DNA of 64,000 nucleotides from Flaccisagitta enflata (lineage: Eukaryota > Chaetognatha > Sagittoidea > Aphragmophora). Shown piece after piece: positions 29,151 through 43,624 of this stretch; the stretch's first letter is position 1; the number at the start of each line of letters is the position of its first letter. The position numbers and the translations under genes are program-made. The stretch is taken from positions 71,424,001-71,488,000 of the forward strand of contig OZ231127.1 in the NCBI GenBank assembly GCA_965153355.1, in the 5' to 3' direction. Under the pieces are notes generated by a model. It was not told the origin of the DNA. It made no database searches and saw nothing but the letters and a program-made list of their open reading frames with translations.

Positions 29151-29590
29151 TTTCCGCCCAGAGCAGCATTTGCCTCTGATGAATGCCATGGGTGAAGCAC
29201 CATCGCATTATGCTCGCATCTTTCCTTCTGTTTATTTTTTTTTCTTTATTGGTCATGTTCACACAGCGTGAATTTTTTTCTTTACTAATCCCAATAGAAT
29301 CTAGGCAACATTTGAGTATCAGTGTATCACATTTTTTGCGAGAGTGGCATAAGAGAGCGAGAGAGAGCGACAAATGATGGCTTTTTGTAATTGGTCTGTC
29401 CGTCGCGTCGGTCACGCATTTGCACAAGTCTTGTTTTCATACTTCCTCTTTGCTGCTTTCATTGGATGAATGCGTTCCTGTTTTTTTTTTATCAAAAACA
29501 TTCGCTTGATTGATACATTTATTGTCTTCGGAGAGTGGGTACATTGGATGTTTGTGTCACTCTGACATCATTTTTGCTTACATTTTACCA

Positions 29591-29851
<261 letters not shown>

Positions 29852-30048
29852 TATGTGTGGTTTGATATCTTGGTAAGGATGAGCAGGAAACCACGCAAAG
29901 TGGCCAATGAAACTCAATAATCAACAAGAAAATATGACACATGGAAAGAGCATAAAACCAATTTTACTGGTTGATGCATTGGTGCTTTATCATTTGCCTA
30001 AACAACACCATTTGCCGTCACTCCCACACTATATAGAAATTGATTAGA

Positions 30049-30490
30049 AATAGTCGCAAAAGCGTTAGATGGTCAGCGGTACCCGTTGCCCCTATGTGAG
30101 TGTTTGTGGGTGTGAGGTGGTTAGAGGGGCAGCGGCCCCGAAGGGACCGATGACCTATGCTGTTTTTATTCAAGCCTCAAGGATTGAATGAGAGCCTGGA
30201 GCCTCAAGGCTGGGATTTGAGCTTGGAGGCTGGGATTTGAGCCTTGAGGCTAGGATGTGAGCTTTGAGGCTTTGGTTTGAGCCTCGAGGCTGGGATTTGA
30301 GCCTCAAGTCTGGGATTTGAGCCAAGTCTGGGATTTGAGCCCAGAGGCTGGGATTTGAGCCTCAAGGCTGGGATTTGGGCCGAGGGGGGGGGACGGATGA
30401 GAAGAAGAAGGAGAAGGAGGAGGAGGAGAAAATCTCCCATATGTGTGAGAGCATAGGTCCTCGGCCCCTTCGGGGCCGCTGCCCAAAAAG
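30049..30490 (+). mobile_element. F2 copy, complete
   Basis: Starts AATAGTCGCAAAAGCGTTAG, then GGTCAGCGGTACCCG, GGGCAGCGGCCCCGAAGGGA and GATGACCTATGCT, then about 20-bp units (GGGATTTGAGCCTCAAGGCT), then AATCTCCCATATGTGTGA and the hairpin GGCCCCTTCGGGGCC, ending GCTGCCCAAAAAG. A long (GAAA)n array follows after 40 bases. Confidence 0.85.
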
Positions 30491-30534
30491 CAATAAATGA
30501 ACCATCAGACATACAAACAGCGACGGCAAAAAAA

Positions 30535-30698
30535 GGAATGAAAGAAAGGAGGAAAAAAAGACGGAAAGAAAGCAAAACAGAGAGAAAGAAAGAAAGAGAG
30601 AGAAAAAAAGAGAAAGAAGGAGAAAGAAAGAGAAATAAAAAGAAATAAAAAGAAAGAAAGAAAGGAAGGAAGAAAAAGGAAAGGAAGAAAAAAAGAAG

Positions 30699-30747
<49 letters not shown>

Positions 30748-30752
30748 CAAGC

Positions 30753-30808
<56 letters not shown>

Positions 30809-30836
30809 ATGAAAGAATGAATGAAAAGGAAAAGGA

Positions 30837-30904
<68 letters not shown>

Positions 30905-30947
30905 ACGAAAGGAAGAAAGAAAAAAAGAAAGAAAGAATGAATGAAAA

Positions 30948-30978
<31 letters not shown>

Positions 30979-30987
30979 CAAAGAAAC

Positions 30988-31044
<57 letters not shown>

Positions 31045-31100
31045 ATGAAAGAAAGAAAGAGAAAAAGAAACAAAGAAAGTAAGAAAGAAAAAAAAGTGAT
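30535..31100. repeat. (GAAA)n array, about 560 bp
   Basis: Degenerate GAAA tetranucleotides with GGAA, GAAC and GAAT variants. All long L/F/S frames on the minus strand are translations of it. Confidence 0.97.
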
Positions 31101-32056
31101 CCAGAAAAGAGAAAAACGGTTGACAGTGAAAGAAAGAAACAAATACATGAAATTGAAGCCCTTAAGAATTAAAAAGAAAACAAAACAGTAAAAAAATAAT
31201 TGAAAAAGGCAAAAAAAAAAAATGAAAAAAAAAAACCCGAAAGAGATGAAAAAAGGATTCAGAAAACACTAAGAAGACCGAACCGAAAGAATTCTAATGA
31301 AAGAAAAAGCGACATCAAGAAAACTCAAGAAAGAAAAAAAAAACTAAAAAGAAAAGAGATGAAAACAGAAAGAAAAGTGAAATGAAAGAAAAAAGAAAAA
31401 AAGAAAGAAAAAAATGAGACGTGAGGCGCATGGAAGCATCACGGAGCAGATAACCGCATGAAAGGCAGAAGCGGCGGCCCAAAAAAGGTGGCGCATGGTG
31501 CACCGTCAGCCGATTTAGATGAAAATTGAAAAACAAAAGACAAATTAAAGGGGAAAAAGATACAATGACATATGGTTAGCTCATGTTAATCAAAATCGCA
31601 TGGAAAGCAGGAGCAGTGTCCAAAGAAAAGGTGACCCATGGTGTATGATCAGCGAATTTTGATAAAAGTTATAAATGAAATGCAGAAGCAGCCAATAATG
31701 TTATGGCTGGATCAACCGAGTGGCCGACTATCTGATTGACCAACCAACAGACTGACCAACTAGTATATCAACTTCTAGAGTGCGCACACAACTAAAAAGA
31801 AAATGGAAAATGAAAAAATGTAACACCAAATCTTATACACTGTGCACAGCCCAGTTGCAAAAGGTTGAGGCATGCATGAAACAGGGAAGAAGCAAGGGAT
31901 ACATCTACCGACTTGAAATATGATTCAGTATGTCTTATGACTGTTGGGACAACGTTGCTTTGTAAAACAAATAAGAATAAAAGGATTAGAGTCATGTGAG
32001 CTCTCACTGGTTCTCAATCCGAACCCCTCACAAGTCACAACTATCCTTTATCAATG
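31101..32056. other. Purine-rich DNA with diverged F1-like remnants
   Basis: A-rich to about 31420. GGCGCATGGTGCACCGTCAG-like phrases recur at about 31490 and 31635, and GTGCGCACACAACTAAAAAG at 31780-31799 resembles an F1 3' end. No gene. Confidence 0.45.
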
Positions 32057-32265
32057 AACAAGGCCGGATACACGGCTACCCCAGTCGCATACGGGTGGGC
32101 AGGAGCAGTGGTGGAGAAGGTCACTGGAGCATTTCAGTAGGAGCAGTAGGCTCAAATAGCTCAAAAATACCAAAAAAGTAAAAAGGGGACCAACTGTCCG
32201 ACCATCAGACCGACCGACAGACCGACATAGCGAGGTGTAGAGTCGCGTGGCGCGCGACTGAAAAA
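32057..32265 (+). mobile_element. F1 copy
   Basis: AACAAGGCCGGATACACGG, CCCAGTCGCATACGGGTGGG, a GACCGACCGACAGACC array, the hairpin GTCGCGTGGCGCGCGAC and CTGAAAAA. Arm-to-distal match is weaker (GTCGC only). Confidence 0.8.
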
Positions 32266-33128
32266 TATACATTTTCAAAACATATACATGTAGGGCAAAC
32301 ATATATTTGAAGTATATTCAGGCAAGCTGAAGGATAGCACAAAAAGTGAAGGGAAAAAAAATAAACAAGTACAAAGTGATCTAGCACAGTTGCTACAGTG
32401 CAATGAAAAAGTATACAGACGTTTTCTGTGAAAAAAAAGTTTTAAATAGTAAAAGCATTGGTAAAATAAATGGGGAGCAAGAGACACTAAATTATCATGT
32501 CCATGCACAGTCAAGTTTTAGATTCTTTAGGATATAAGAGGGAGGACTCAACGCTTTATTCTAGCTTCCAATCTGGTTTAGCACACACGCACTATACATG
32601 TAGTATGAATTCTTCAACTGTTTCGATAATAGTCCAGAGACATTCCATACTAAAGTCATACTCGGCCCACTGTGCACAGCCCAGTTTAAATCGTCGAGGC
32701 GTAGATGAAGGTTGGTGGCGGAAATAGCGAGCATTCGACCTTTTAGCGGAAATAGTTTTATGTTCGTGCCTCCGAAACAAGGTTCAGCATCCTAATGGCC
32801 ATCAATGACTCCAATAGAAGCCCTTCTCAAAAGCCGTGGCTGCAATGAAACAGCTCAGGTGTAGTGGGTCCTAGTATTGCGAGTGGAGGTTGGAAGAATT
32901 ATCCGCAAAGGCCATGGGTATCCGCAAAATTTGGTAATCATTTTCAAACTGTAAAAACATGTACCAAGTCATGCAGAGAATTCTGAACTCCTGTAAAGGC
33001 ATGTTGTTTCAACTTTTATGAAAGTCATAGGGAAAGTTATAGGGATTAAATGCCGGTTCCAATTAAGGTGGCTTACTTTTTCATTTTTACATTCGACGAG
33101 AGCCATTATCAAAAGCCGGTCAAAAAAG

Positions 33129-33132
<4 letters not shown>
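32266..33132. other. No gene recognised
   Basis: A phrase CACTGTGCACAGCCCAGTT occurs at 31840 and again at 32669, with similar sequence after it, suggesting another dispersed repeat. Confidence 0.4.

Positions 33133-33178
<46 letters not shown>
33133..33178. repeat. (GA)n microsatellite
   Basis: Short GA tract about 80 bp upstream of the large F1 copy. Confidence 0.95.
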
Positions 33179-33181
<3 letters not shown>

Positions 33182-33260
33182 GCTGATGTTGACAAGTGAG
33201 TAACAGTAATGGATGAGCAAGCGAGAGGAAAAAATATAAAGAAAAATGAAGATAAAAAAG

Positions 33261-34997
33261 AACAAGGCCAACACCTATAAGTCGCGTGCAGGACAAAAAT
33301 AACTGAACTGACCTGACTCCTTATTGTATCTTTTTATCGAAAATCAAACTTAAACCAGACCCAAACCAGACCCAAACCAGACCCAAACCAGACTCAAACC
33401 AGACTCAAACCAGAATTAAACCAGACCTAAACCAGACCAAAACCAGACCAAAACCAGACCAAAGCCAGACCGAAACCAGACCTAAACCAGACCTAAACCA
33501 GACCTAAACCAGACCTAAACCAGACATAAACCAGACCTAACCCAGACCTAAACCAGACATGAACCAGACATGAACCAGACATAAACCATACTTAAACCAG
33601 ACTTAAACCAGACTTAAACCAGACTTAAACCAGACTCAAGCCAGACTCAAACCAGACTCAAACCAGACTCAAACCAGACTAAACCACACATAAACCAGAC
33701 TTAAACCAGACTTAACCAGACTTAAACCAGACCCAAACCATACTTAAACCAGAATTAAACCAGACTTAAACCAGCAGACTTTAACTAGCAGACTTAAACC
33801 AGCAGACCTAAATCAGCAGACTTAAACCAGCAGACTTGAACCAGCAGACTTAACCAGCAGACTTAAACCAGCAGACTTAAACCAGCCAACTTAAACCAGC
33901 AGAATTAATCCGGCAGACTTAAATCAGCAGATTTAAACCAGCAGACTTAAACCAGCAGACTTAACCTGCAGACTTAACCTGCAGACCTAAACCAACAGAC
34001 CTAAATCAGCCCTCTCAAACCAGCCAACCTAAACCAGCCGACCTAAACCAGCCAACTTAAACCAGCAGACTTAAACCAGCAGACTTGAACCAGTGGACTT
34101 AAACCAGCAGACTTAAACCAGCAGACCTAAACCAGCAGACCTAAACCAGCAGACCTAAACCAGCAGACCTAAACCAGCAGACTTAAACCAGCAGACTTAA
34201 ACCAGCAGACTTGAAATGCCACATATGACCAAAACATACCAAAAAACAAAAATGACCAAAACATACCAAAAAACCTAGATGACCGAAAAAAAAAAAAACA
34301 AAAAACAAAAAACAAAAAAACAAAAAAACAAAAAAAACCAAAAAACCAAAAAACCAAAAAACATAAAAGACCAAAACATACCAAAAAACCATGTTAGATG
34401 ACCAAAAATGACCTGAAATCTTCCAAAATGACTTAAAATGCCCAAAAAAGACACAAATGACTTAAGTTAACAAAGTGACGTAAATAATCAAAAATGACCA
34501 AAAATGACCAAAAGCAACCAGAAATGACCAAAAGCAACCAAAAATGACCAAAAACAACAAAATAATGACTCAAAATAACTCCAGACGACCCAAATTGATC
34601 AAAAACAACGCAAAAAAGCAAAGTGTTACTAAAAACTACAAAAGCCAAAAATAACTTAGAGTGACTGAGAATGACTTAGAATGACTTGTAATGACTTATA
34701 ATGACTTAGAATGACTTAAAATAACTTAGAATGACTAAGAATGACTTAAAATGACTCATAATAACATAAAATGACAAAAATGACAAAAAATGACAAAATG
34801 ACTTAAGTGACTAAAATTAACTGAAAATGGCTGAAAATAACTTAAAATGACATAAAATGACTTAAAATGACGTAAAATACCCTTAAATGACGTAAAACGA
34901 CGAAAAAAAGCTAAGTGTTACGGACGGACCGACCGACCGACGGACCGACGGACCGACAGAGCGGGTTATAGAGTCGCGTGCACGCGACTAAAAAAAA
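33261..34997 (+). mobile_element. Large F1 copy (1.74 kb) built of two minisatellites
   Basis: AACAAGGCCAACACC and the distal site GTCGCGTGCA (33281-33290) precede about 860 bp of ACCAGACTTAAA-type units (33350-34210), then about 650 bp of AAATGACTTA-type units, a GTTACGGACGGACC array, and the hairpin GTCGCGTGCACGCGAC. TGCACGCGAC (34979-34988) is the exact 10-base complement of the distal site. The same two arrays occur in the same relative order in the copy at 57140-57938. Confidence 0.9.
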
Positions 34998-35591
<594 letters not shown>

Positions 35592-35690
35592 TTATTTCAA
35601 AGCTGATGGTAACGGTAATGGTGTTAGGTGTTGTTGCTCTTCTAGTTTCTATCGTCGTTGTCCATTTATTAATGTTTGTGCTAAGTTTTT

Positions 35691-36684
<994 letters not shown>

Positions 36685-37085
36685 TAGGGACCAAAGACGG
36701 TGTTTAAAGAGGCTGACGTAACCTCGATGATCCCACTTATTGGAAGAGCAGCGTGAACGATCATCAGTTGACGATACTAAATGGATATAAAACTGTCCCA
36801 TGAGCTGATGATGACCAAGTCAATGGAAGGAACCGAAGGCGGAATCTACTGTTTATCTCACCTTGATAATTCTACTCATTGGAAGAACAGCTTATTAGTT
36901 AATGTTATTTGATAGACATAAAAATGTCCTATCCGCTGATGATGACCAAGTGATTTAAGGGACCGAAGAAAGAATTCAAAGAGGCTGATTGAACCTCGAT
37001 AATGCTACTTGCATAGGTCGACTTCGGACGCTTAACCTCATATAGTTGATACAAAAGTAACCCATTTGTTGCTGGAAGAGACTAG
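36685..37085. repeat. Three-copy tandem repeat, about 130-140 bp
   Basis: Units share ATGATGACCAAGT, GGGACCGAAG, CAAAGAGGCTGA, ACCTCGAT and ATTGGAAGA phrases; substitutions are numerous, so the repeat is old. Confidence 0.75.
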
Positions 37086-38441
37086 GCAGAAGAACATAGA
37101 CCAATGGCAAAACTCCCATCTGTAATAATCATCGATCATTTGGGAAAACTTCATTTATTCTCAACCAAAACAAACTTGTAGGAAAATATAGCGACTCATC
37201 TAATTGAGTTGAAAATGTTGTTTTGATTTGTTGAAGAAGATATTGTTGGGCACTAGCACAAAATGTTTAAAAAAATCAGTGCCTCTTGTTGATTCTTAAA
37301 TTGATATTTTCTATGCTTATAAAAAATCAGAATAATTTAGTTTAAAGGCAGTAAAGCCTTTTTTAAAAGTCCAGAAGTTTTTCTCGATGATACGCTTAAT
37401 GTTACATAATAATTGCCACATTAAGCCATATTAAGCCATATCAAACTGTCCCATCTGCTACTGATGGGACTGAAACGAGAAAAGTGATTGATTCTCATAT
37501 CTATATCATATCAACCAACACATAACCAAAAAGTACAGAAAGAGAATAGGAAAAAAAAGAGAAGAATTCCTCCACCAATTAGATGCTCAGTTCCGTCTGA
37601 TATCGCTGGAAACTCGCTGAATCACACGCGGCCTTTTTTTTTCGCGGGCAAAGTCTTTATTGTCCACGATTGTGATGAATCTTGGCGAGCCCCAGATGTT
37701 GCAAGACGAAGACAAAGACACAGATTCGCGGCTGTGGATTGTTGACGAAAACGAAGGTAGTCCGTGGGATTAATGGGACGTCAATGTGAAGCAAGAGATA
37801 GACGGGAGAGAAAGACATCTTTGGATAGACATGTGTTGCTCATGCGCAGAATTGGGTTCGGTTCATACTTTTCTTTTCACGGTGGGTTGGATTGGAAGTT
37901 CCATTGGTAGCCGACGGGAGCGAAAATCTGCTACGCTGTAAGAGAAATTACACCACCACTGGTTCTGACCCACTGACGAGCATTTACTTGACACTAACTG
38001 TACTATCAAAAACGGCTAAAAAGGTTTCACTCCCGGTGTGTACCATTGGACCGCATAATTGAAAATAGTTTAGTGCAATATAATGACATGTGTAGTACCT
38101 TCTGGCACAGTAAGGGGGTGGAGGATACTATGGATGAGCGTGGAGAAAAGGTGATGAAATATTGGAAAGTGTATTAGCGCGCTGCTAATCACCAGATAGG
38201 CATAATGAAGGGATAGGATATACAATTAGATTGTAAATTGGCACTATACCCACTGTGTAAGGCTAATCAATTCGTTTAGCAAAGCTGTATCAGCATGAAC
38301 AGTTTCGGTCGGGAGCACAAAAACGGGCTTAAAGATAAATCGTTAATCAACGCCCATTAAGGACAGCTCCTTGGCAAGGTAAACAGGAACAACGATTATT
38401 TGAGCGCGGCTGACTCGGCCTTTGGGGAAAAACACGGGACA
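37086..38441. other. Unique-looking DNA, no gene recognised
   Basis: Comparatively complex sequence. Two overlapping open frames near 37642-37760 were considered as an exon and not accepted. Confidence 0.4.
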
Positions 38442-38443
38442 AT

Positions 38444-38501
<58 letters not shown>
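38442..38501. repeat. (GA)n microsatellite
   Basis: Uninterrupted GA. Confidence 0.97.
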
Positions 38502-38504
<3 letters not shown>

Positions 38505-38823
38505 ACAGAAAAAAAGCAGACAGACAGAATGACAGACATTGTACGACAATCAAACCGACTGGAAGACACTAAAAATGAAGGGAGGATGTGATAAATGCAA
38601 TACAGGAACCAATTTCAAAAGAAAATCAAGGCTTTGAAAAGCTCTTTAATAAAGTCTTTTAAAGAATATCGTAGTAAGGCTCAATATCAAAAAAGAATTA
38701 CGCATGTGCGACGTTGTTGAACTTTTTTCTAAAAAACGATTTTTAGTTTAAAAGTCTTTAATGATCCTTTACATACATATGTATGGAAGATGATGATGGA
38801 AGTTGATGATTGTTGAATATTCT

Positions 38824-38960
38824 TTTCAGTCGCGGACTCGCGACTCTATAAGAGGCTTTGTCCGGCCCATCGGTGCGTGGGTTCGTCCATGATGATCAAG
38901 TAGAAAAGTATGAAAACACACATTTCTGTGAGTGACTGGGTGTAGAAGGGGGTGTGACGA
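38824..38960 (-). mobile_element. F1 hairpin end, truncated
   Basis: TTTTCAGTCGCGGACTCGCG, then ACTCTATAAGAGGCTTTGTC, matches F1. The AACAAGGCC end is not found. Confidence 0.7.
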
Positions 38961-39132
38961 CATTGTTACCCCGCGTTACTAGTTCATTCTAGGACTCTTC
39001 CAGACTCAAGTCTTTAAAACTGGAAAAAATTGAGGGTTCCATTTCTGAGAATCGAATTTCAAGAAATTGTTCAACGTGATTGACACAATTGTTTTTCACT
39101 CTCTCTCTTTTTTTTTAAATTTCCTTCTTATT

Positions 39133-39165
39133 TTCTTTCTTTCTTTCTTTCTTTCTTTCTTTCCT

Positions 39166-39249
<84 letters not shown>

Positions 39250-39250
39250 T
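39133..39250. repeat. (TTTC)n microsatellite
   Basis: Runs directly into the CTTTTTGGGCAGC end of an F2 copy. Confidence 0.97.
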
Positions 39251-39799
39251 TTGGGCAGCGGCCCCAAAGGGGTCGATGACCTATGCTTTCACACATATGG
39301 GGAATTTTTTCCTCCGTCCGTCCGTCTGCCCCCCCCCCCCAGTCTTGAGGCTCAAACCCCAGTCTCAAGACCCAAATCCCAGTCTCGTGGCCCAAATCCT
39401 AGCCTCAAGACCCATATTCTAGCCTGGAGGCCCAAATCCTAGTCTGGAGGCCCAAATCCCATCCTTGAGACCCAAATCCCAGCCAAGAGGCCCAGGTCCT
39501 AGCCTCAAGGATGAGATTTGGGCTTCCAGAGTAGGATTTGGGCCTCCAGGCTAGGATATGGGCCTTGAGGCTAGGATTTGGGCCACGAGACTGGGATTTG
39601 GGTCTTGAGACTGGGGTTTGGGTCTCGAGACTGAGGGGAGGTAAGAACGGACGGACGGAGAAGAAAATTCCCCATATGTGTGAAAGCATAGGTCAGCGAC
39701 CTCTTTGGGGCTGCTGCCCTGCTTCCCCTTCAACTGCAAGCACAACCCACTAAGGCAGGGCAAGGGCACCGCTGACCATCTAACGCTTTTGCGACTATT
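39247..39799 (-). mobile_element. F2 copy, complete
   Basis: CTTTTTGGGCAGCGGCCCC, GGGTCGATGACCTATGCTTT, then about 20-bp units (CTCAAGACCCAAATCCCAGT), inverted in orientation about the centre, then the second TIR, GCACCGCTGACCATCTAACG and CTTTTGCGACTATT. Confidence 0.85.
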
Positions 39800-39861
39800 C
39801 TTCCTTGCTCTTTCTTTGCATTTGGTATTGCCATCTGTTCACTGTCGCAGCTTGTATTTAT

Positions 39862-39862
39862 A

Positions 39863-39903
<41 letters not shown>

Positions 39904-39904
39904 C

Positions 39905-39977
<73 letters not shown>

Positions 39978-40160
39978 ATTGATTGATTGATTGTTTGATT
40001 GATTGATTGATTGATTGATTGAATGATTGATTGATGGTTTGATTGCTTGATTGATTAATTTATTAATTTATTCATTCATTCATTCATTCATTCATTCATT
40101 CATTCATTCATTCATTCATTCATTCATTCATTCATTCATTCATTCATTCATTCATTCATT
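39862..40160. repeat. (TTGA)n then (CATT)n microsatellites
   Basis: TTGA/GATT tetranucleotides to about 40060, then CATT to about 40160. Confidence 0.97.
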
Positions 40161-40671
40161 TTTCCGTCACTCATTCATCCATTTTAATTTCCGATTTAAC
40201 CTCGACTTCCTAGCCAGACTATCTTTGTAAATTTCTGCTTTCCTGATAATTTGACTAACCCAACATTTTCAAGCAAACCTTCCGTTTTCCATCTTTTATT
40301 TCGTTCATTGATTCTTTCATCGTTCATAATTCATTCATAAACGGGTTCCCTTTCTCCTTTACCGGCTATTTCTATGCCCTTTATCACTCTCTGGATTCTT
40401 CCATGTTTGAAGCCGGGGTTTTTTCCCTGCTCATCTCATGCAGTAATCGTCCCCTCCCCTTCATGTTGATCCTCTCCAACCACATCTTCTTCCTCTTCCT
40501 CTTCCTCTTACCCCCCCCCCTTTTGCCTCCCAACCCTTTCTCCTCCTAATCGCTCTCCTTTTTTCCCTCACACAGGTGGAAAGAATTGATTCTAAAGATA
40601 AGAATTTATGAAGGCAGTTCGGTGGAATAGAAATAGAGACAGACGGTGACAATGGCAAGAGAGAGGCAGAG

Positions 40672-40714
<43 letters not shown>

Positions 40715-41317
40715 AGAGAGAGAGAGAATAATGGCGATAAAAAAAGGAGGTAGAGACAGAGGAGGAAGAGGAGTAAGATGAGAGAGAGTAAGACGAGGAC
40801 GAGGAAGAGGAGAATGAGATAGGAAAATGGAAAATTTAGCGAAAAGTGAAGCACTAAAGCAGGGAAATTGCATCAATGATATTTTTTTGATAATGGAGGT
40901 TGTGCTAACTTGCGCATATGATATCGTCGATGTGAGATTTTTGAGATTTTTTAATCTCGTAACTTTTCAGCGATGAACATAATTGAGTCGAGGGAGGGGG
41001 AGGAACTCAAATTCATACAGGCCTGCTTGTTTTAAAAATGTCTTAGGAATGAAATGGCAGAGATAAGGAATCAGAGATAAGGAATCAGAGATAAGGAATC
41101 AGAGATAAAGAAACAAGCACACCGTGCTTTAGTAAGAGTAGATGACTGGGAAACAAACAAACTGTTACATGTTGTTTGTGCGTACCAATGAAATATTTCA
41201 CGGAATTTTTTTTTCTTCTTGGCTGAAGCACCGTTGAACTGGAAGCCAGGTCATTCTGTTATGAGAGCCAAAGGATCTAGATGTTACTGCTTTTCCGTTT
41301 GTAACAAGTTTTGTAAA
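40161..41317. other. No gene recognised; minor repeats
   Basis: (GA)n at 40676-40728 and a GAGATAAGGAATCA 14-mer repeated about four times at 41053-41108. No coding signal. Confidence 0.45.
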
Positions 41318-41424
41318 GAAGAAGAAGAAGAAGAAGAAGAAGAAGAAGAAGAAGAAGAAGAAGAAGGAGAAGAAGAAGAAGAAGAAGAAGAAGAAGAAGA
41401 AGAAGAAGAAGAAGAAGAAGAAGA

Positions 41425-41469
<45 letters not shown>

Positions 41470-41525
41470 AAACAGATGGGAAGACAAGAAGACTGAAATA
41501 TCGACAGACAGAAAAACAAACAGAC
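41318..41525. repeat. (GAA)n-(GA)n block plus 62-bp flank, copy 1
   Basis: GAA to about 41425, GA to 41463, then AACGAAAAACAGATGGGAAG and following sequence to 41525. Duplicated on the other side of the F2 copy at 42150-42351. Confidence 0.92.
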
Positions 41526-42136
41526 AATAGTCGCAAAAGCGTTAGATGGTCAGCGGTACCCGTTGCCCTTATGTGAGTATTAATGGGTGTGTGATGGTGA
41601 GAGAGGCAGCGGCCCCGAAGGGGCCAATGACCTATGCTTGTTGTGTTTTGAAGCTCTAGTCTTGAAATTGAGCAGCAATAATGGGATTTGAGCCATGAGG
41701 CTGTGATTTGAGCCATGAGGCTGTAATTTGAGCCTTGAGGCAGTAATTTGAGCCTGTGATTTGAGACTGTGATTTGAGCCTCGAGGCTGTGATTTGAGCC
41801 TCAAGGCTGTGATTTGAGCCAAGACACTGGGATCTGAGCCAAGATGTGGGGATTTTAGTCCCAAGACTGGGTTTGGGGGTTGAGGGTAGGATTTTAGGCT
41901 GGAATGTGAGCCTGGAGGCTGGGATTTGAGCCTTGAAATAGAGATTTGAGCCTTAAGGCTAGGATTTCAGCCTTGAGGCTAGAATTTGGTCCTGGAGACT
42001 AGGATTTGGGCCTCAAGGCTGGGATTTGAGCCTCAAGGCTAGTATATGAGCTTCGAAGGGGGTGGACGGAGGAGAAGGAGAAGAAGAAGAAGAAGAAGAA
42101 GGAAAAATTTCTCCTGTGTGAAAGCTGCCCAAAAAG
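41526..42136 (+). mobile_element. F2 copy, complete, between duplicated flanks
   Basis: AATAGTCGCAAAAGCGTTAG, GGTCAGCGGTACCCG, GGCAGCGGCCCCGAAGGGGC, then GGCTGTGATTTGAGCC-type units, ending AAAGCTGCCCAAAAAG. The 3' hairpin is partly deleted. Confidence 0.85.
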
Positions 42137-42149
42137 TAAGATCGATGTA

Positions 42150-42232
42150 CAAGAAGAAGAAGAAGAAGAAGAAAAAGAAAAAGAAGAAGAAGAAGAAGAA
42201 GAAGAAGAAGAAGAAGAAGAAGAAGAAGAAGA

Positions 42233-42287
<55 letters not shown>

Positions 42288-42351
42288 AAACAGATGGGAA
42301 GACAAGAAGACTGAAATATCGACATGACAGACAGAAAAACAAACAGACAAA
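42150..42351. repeat. (GAA)n-(GA)n block plus flank, copy 2
   Basis: Near-identical to 41318-41525 apart from a small TGA insertion. AAAGTAAGATCGATGTACAA occurs before the block (about 42134) and again after it (about 42352). Confidence 0.92.
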
Positions 42352-42989
42352 AAGTAAGATCGATGTACAAGCCTTGGGCTTAATCTATTTATAGTTATGG
42401 TGCATGTGATCACGCGGAGTGACGAATGAGAGAAAAAGAGAAGACATAATATGTGTTCACCTTGTATGAGTTTCAGATATTATAAGCACATCCTATGATA
42501 TGTCAGCGCGAACGTACCCACCCACGGGTCGGGTGTGTCAATATGCAAAAGTATTTTTGATCAGATCATCGACATTAGGGAATGTAAACAAAAGAATTCT
42601 AAGACAATTAGCGTTTTTATTTTTTCAAATTTCATTCATCTTCCGTTTTTTTAGCGCTAGAAAAGATTGACAAAAATATATATACTTCCAGTATCTGCAC
42701 TCAGATTTGGTGAAAATAAGACACATGATTCTACAGAAAAGATTAGTTTTTGTCTTTTTTTATAGATTTTGTGATAAACAGGCCTGAAAATAGAGCGTGC
42801 CCGCGTGCCCGGTGCACGCAGTTTTGCTGTCGGGCACGCAGCTTTTGCTAGCTGCGTGCCCGGCGTGCACGCTCTTGTGTCTCTTTCATTTTCTTGATCT
42901 CATACTTTCTATAAAAAAAACGTCAAAAATGAGCTTCCTCAGCATTTTTTTTGCCTTTTCACTTTCAATCCAGTTCAGTCATTCAGTCA

Positions 42990-43065
42990 TTCATTCATTC
43001 ATTCATTCATTCATTCATTCATTCATCCATTCATTCATTCATTCATTCATTCTTTCATTCCTTCA
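42990..43065. repeat. (CATT)n microsatellite
   Basis: CATT tetramers inside the hAT-like element, 40 bases before the F2 copy. Confidence 0.95.
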
Positions 43066-43107
43066 TTCTTTCTTAAATCGCAAGAGACAAGTATTGGCGA
43101 ACTCGGC

Positions 43108-43624
43108 CTTTTTGGGCAGCGGCCCCAAAGGGCCGATGTCCTGTAGAACACAGGGGGGAATTTCCATACGTCCGTCCGTCCGTCCGTCCGTCCCCCCCCC
43201 CCGTTGGCCATCAAGGCCTCAAATTTGCCCTCCCAGCCCTGAATTTAGCCCTCCAGGCCTCAAATCAGCCTTCTAGGCTTCAAATCAGCCCCCCCCCCCC
43301 GCCTCAAATCTGACCTACAGACCTCAGATATGCCCTCCAGACCTTCAACTAGGCCTCCAAGCATCAAATCAGCCCTCTGTGGCTCAAATTTGCCCTCCAA
43401 ACCTCAAATCCACTCTCAAAGCCTCAATTCTGCCCTCCAGCCTTCAAATATGCCTTCTTTGGCCTGAATCAGTCATCTATTGCCAGAAATGTGCCTCCTC
43501 AGGACGTATGGAAATTCCCCCCTGTGTTCTACAGGACATCGGCCCTTTGGGGCCGCTGCCCTGCTCTCACTCCACTTCTTCACTGGGTCACTCCCAGCAG
43601 GGCATCGGGTACCGCTGACCATGT
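43108..43624 (-). mobile_element. F2 copy, variant subfamily
   Basis: CTTTTTGGGCAGCGGCCCC, then CGATGTCCTGTAGAACACAG, CCTCCAGGCCTCAAAT-type units, the mirror CTGTGTTCTACAGGACATCG, and CGGGTACCGCTGACCAT. The CCTGTAGAACACAG replacement occurs identically in both TIRs. Confidence 0.83.

Noticed and set aside
33350-34210. Telomere-like or centromeric satellite
   Set aside because: The array lies inside an F1 element and is found in a second copy with the same ends.
37642-37760. Possible exon encoding SLLSTIVMNLGEPQML... before GTAGTC
   Set aside because: Plausible T-rich acceptor and acidic peptide, but no family recognised and no phase-compatible neighbour.
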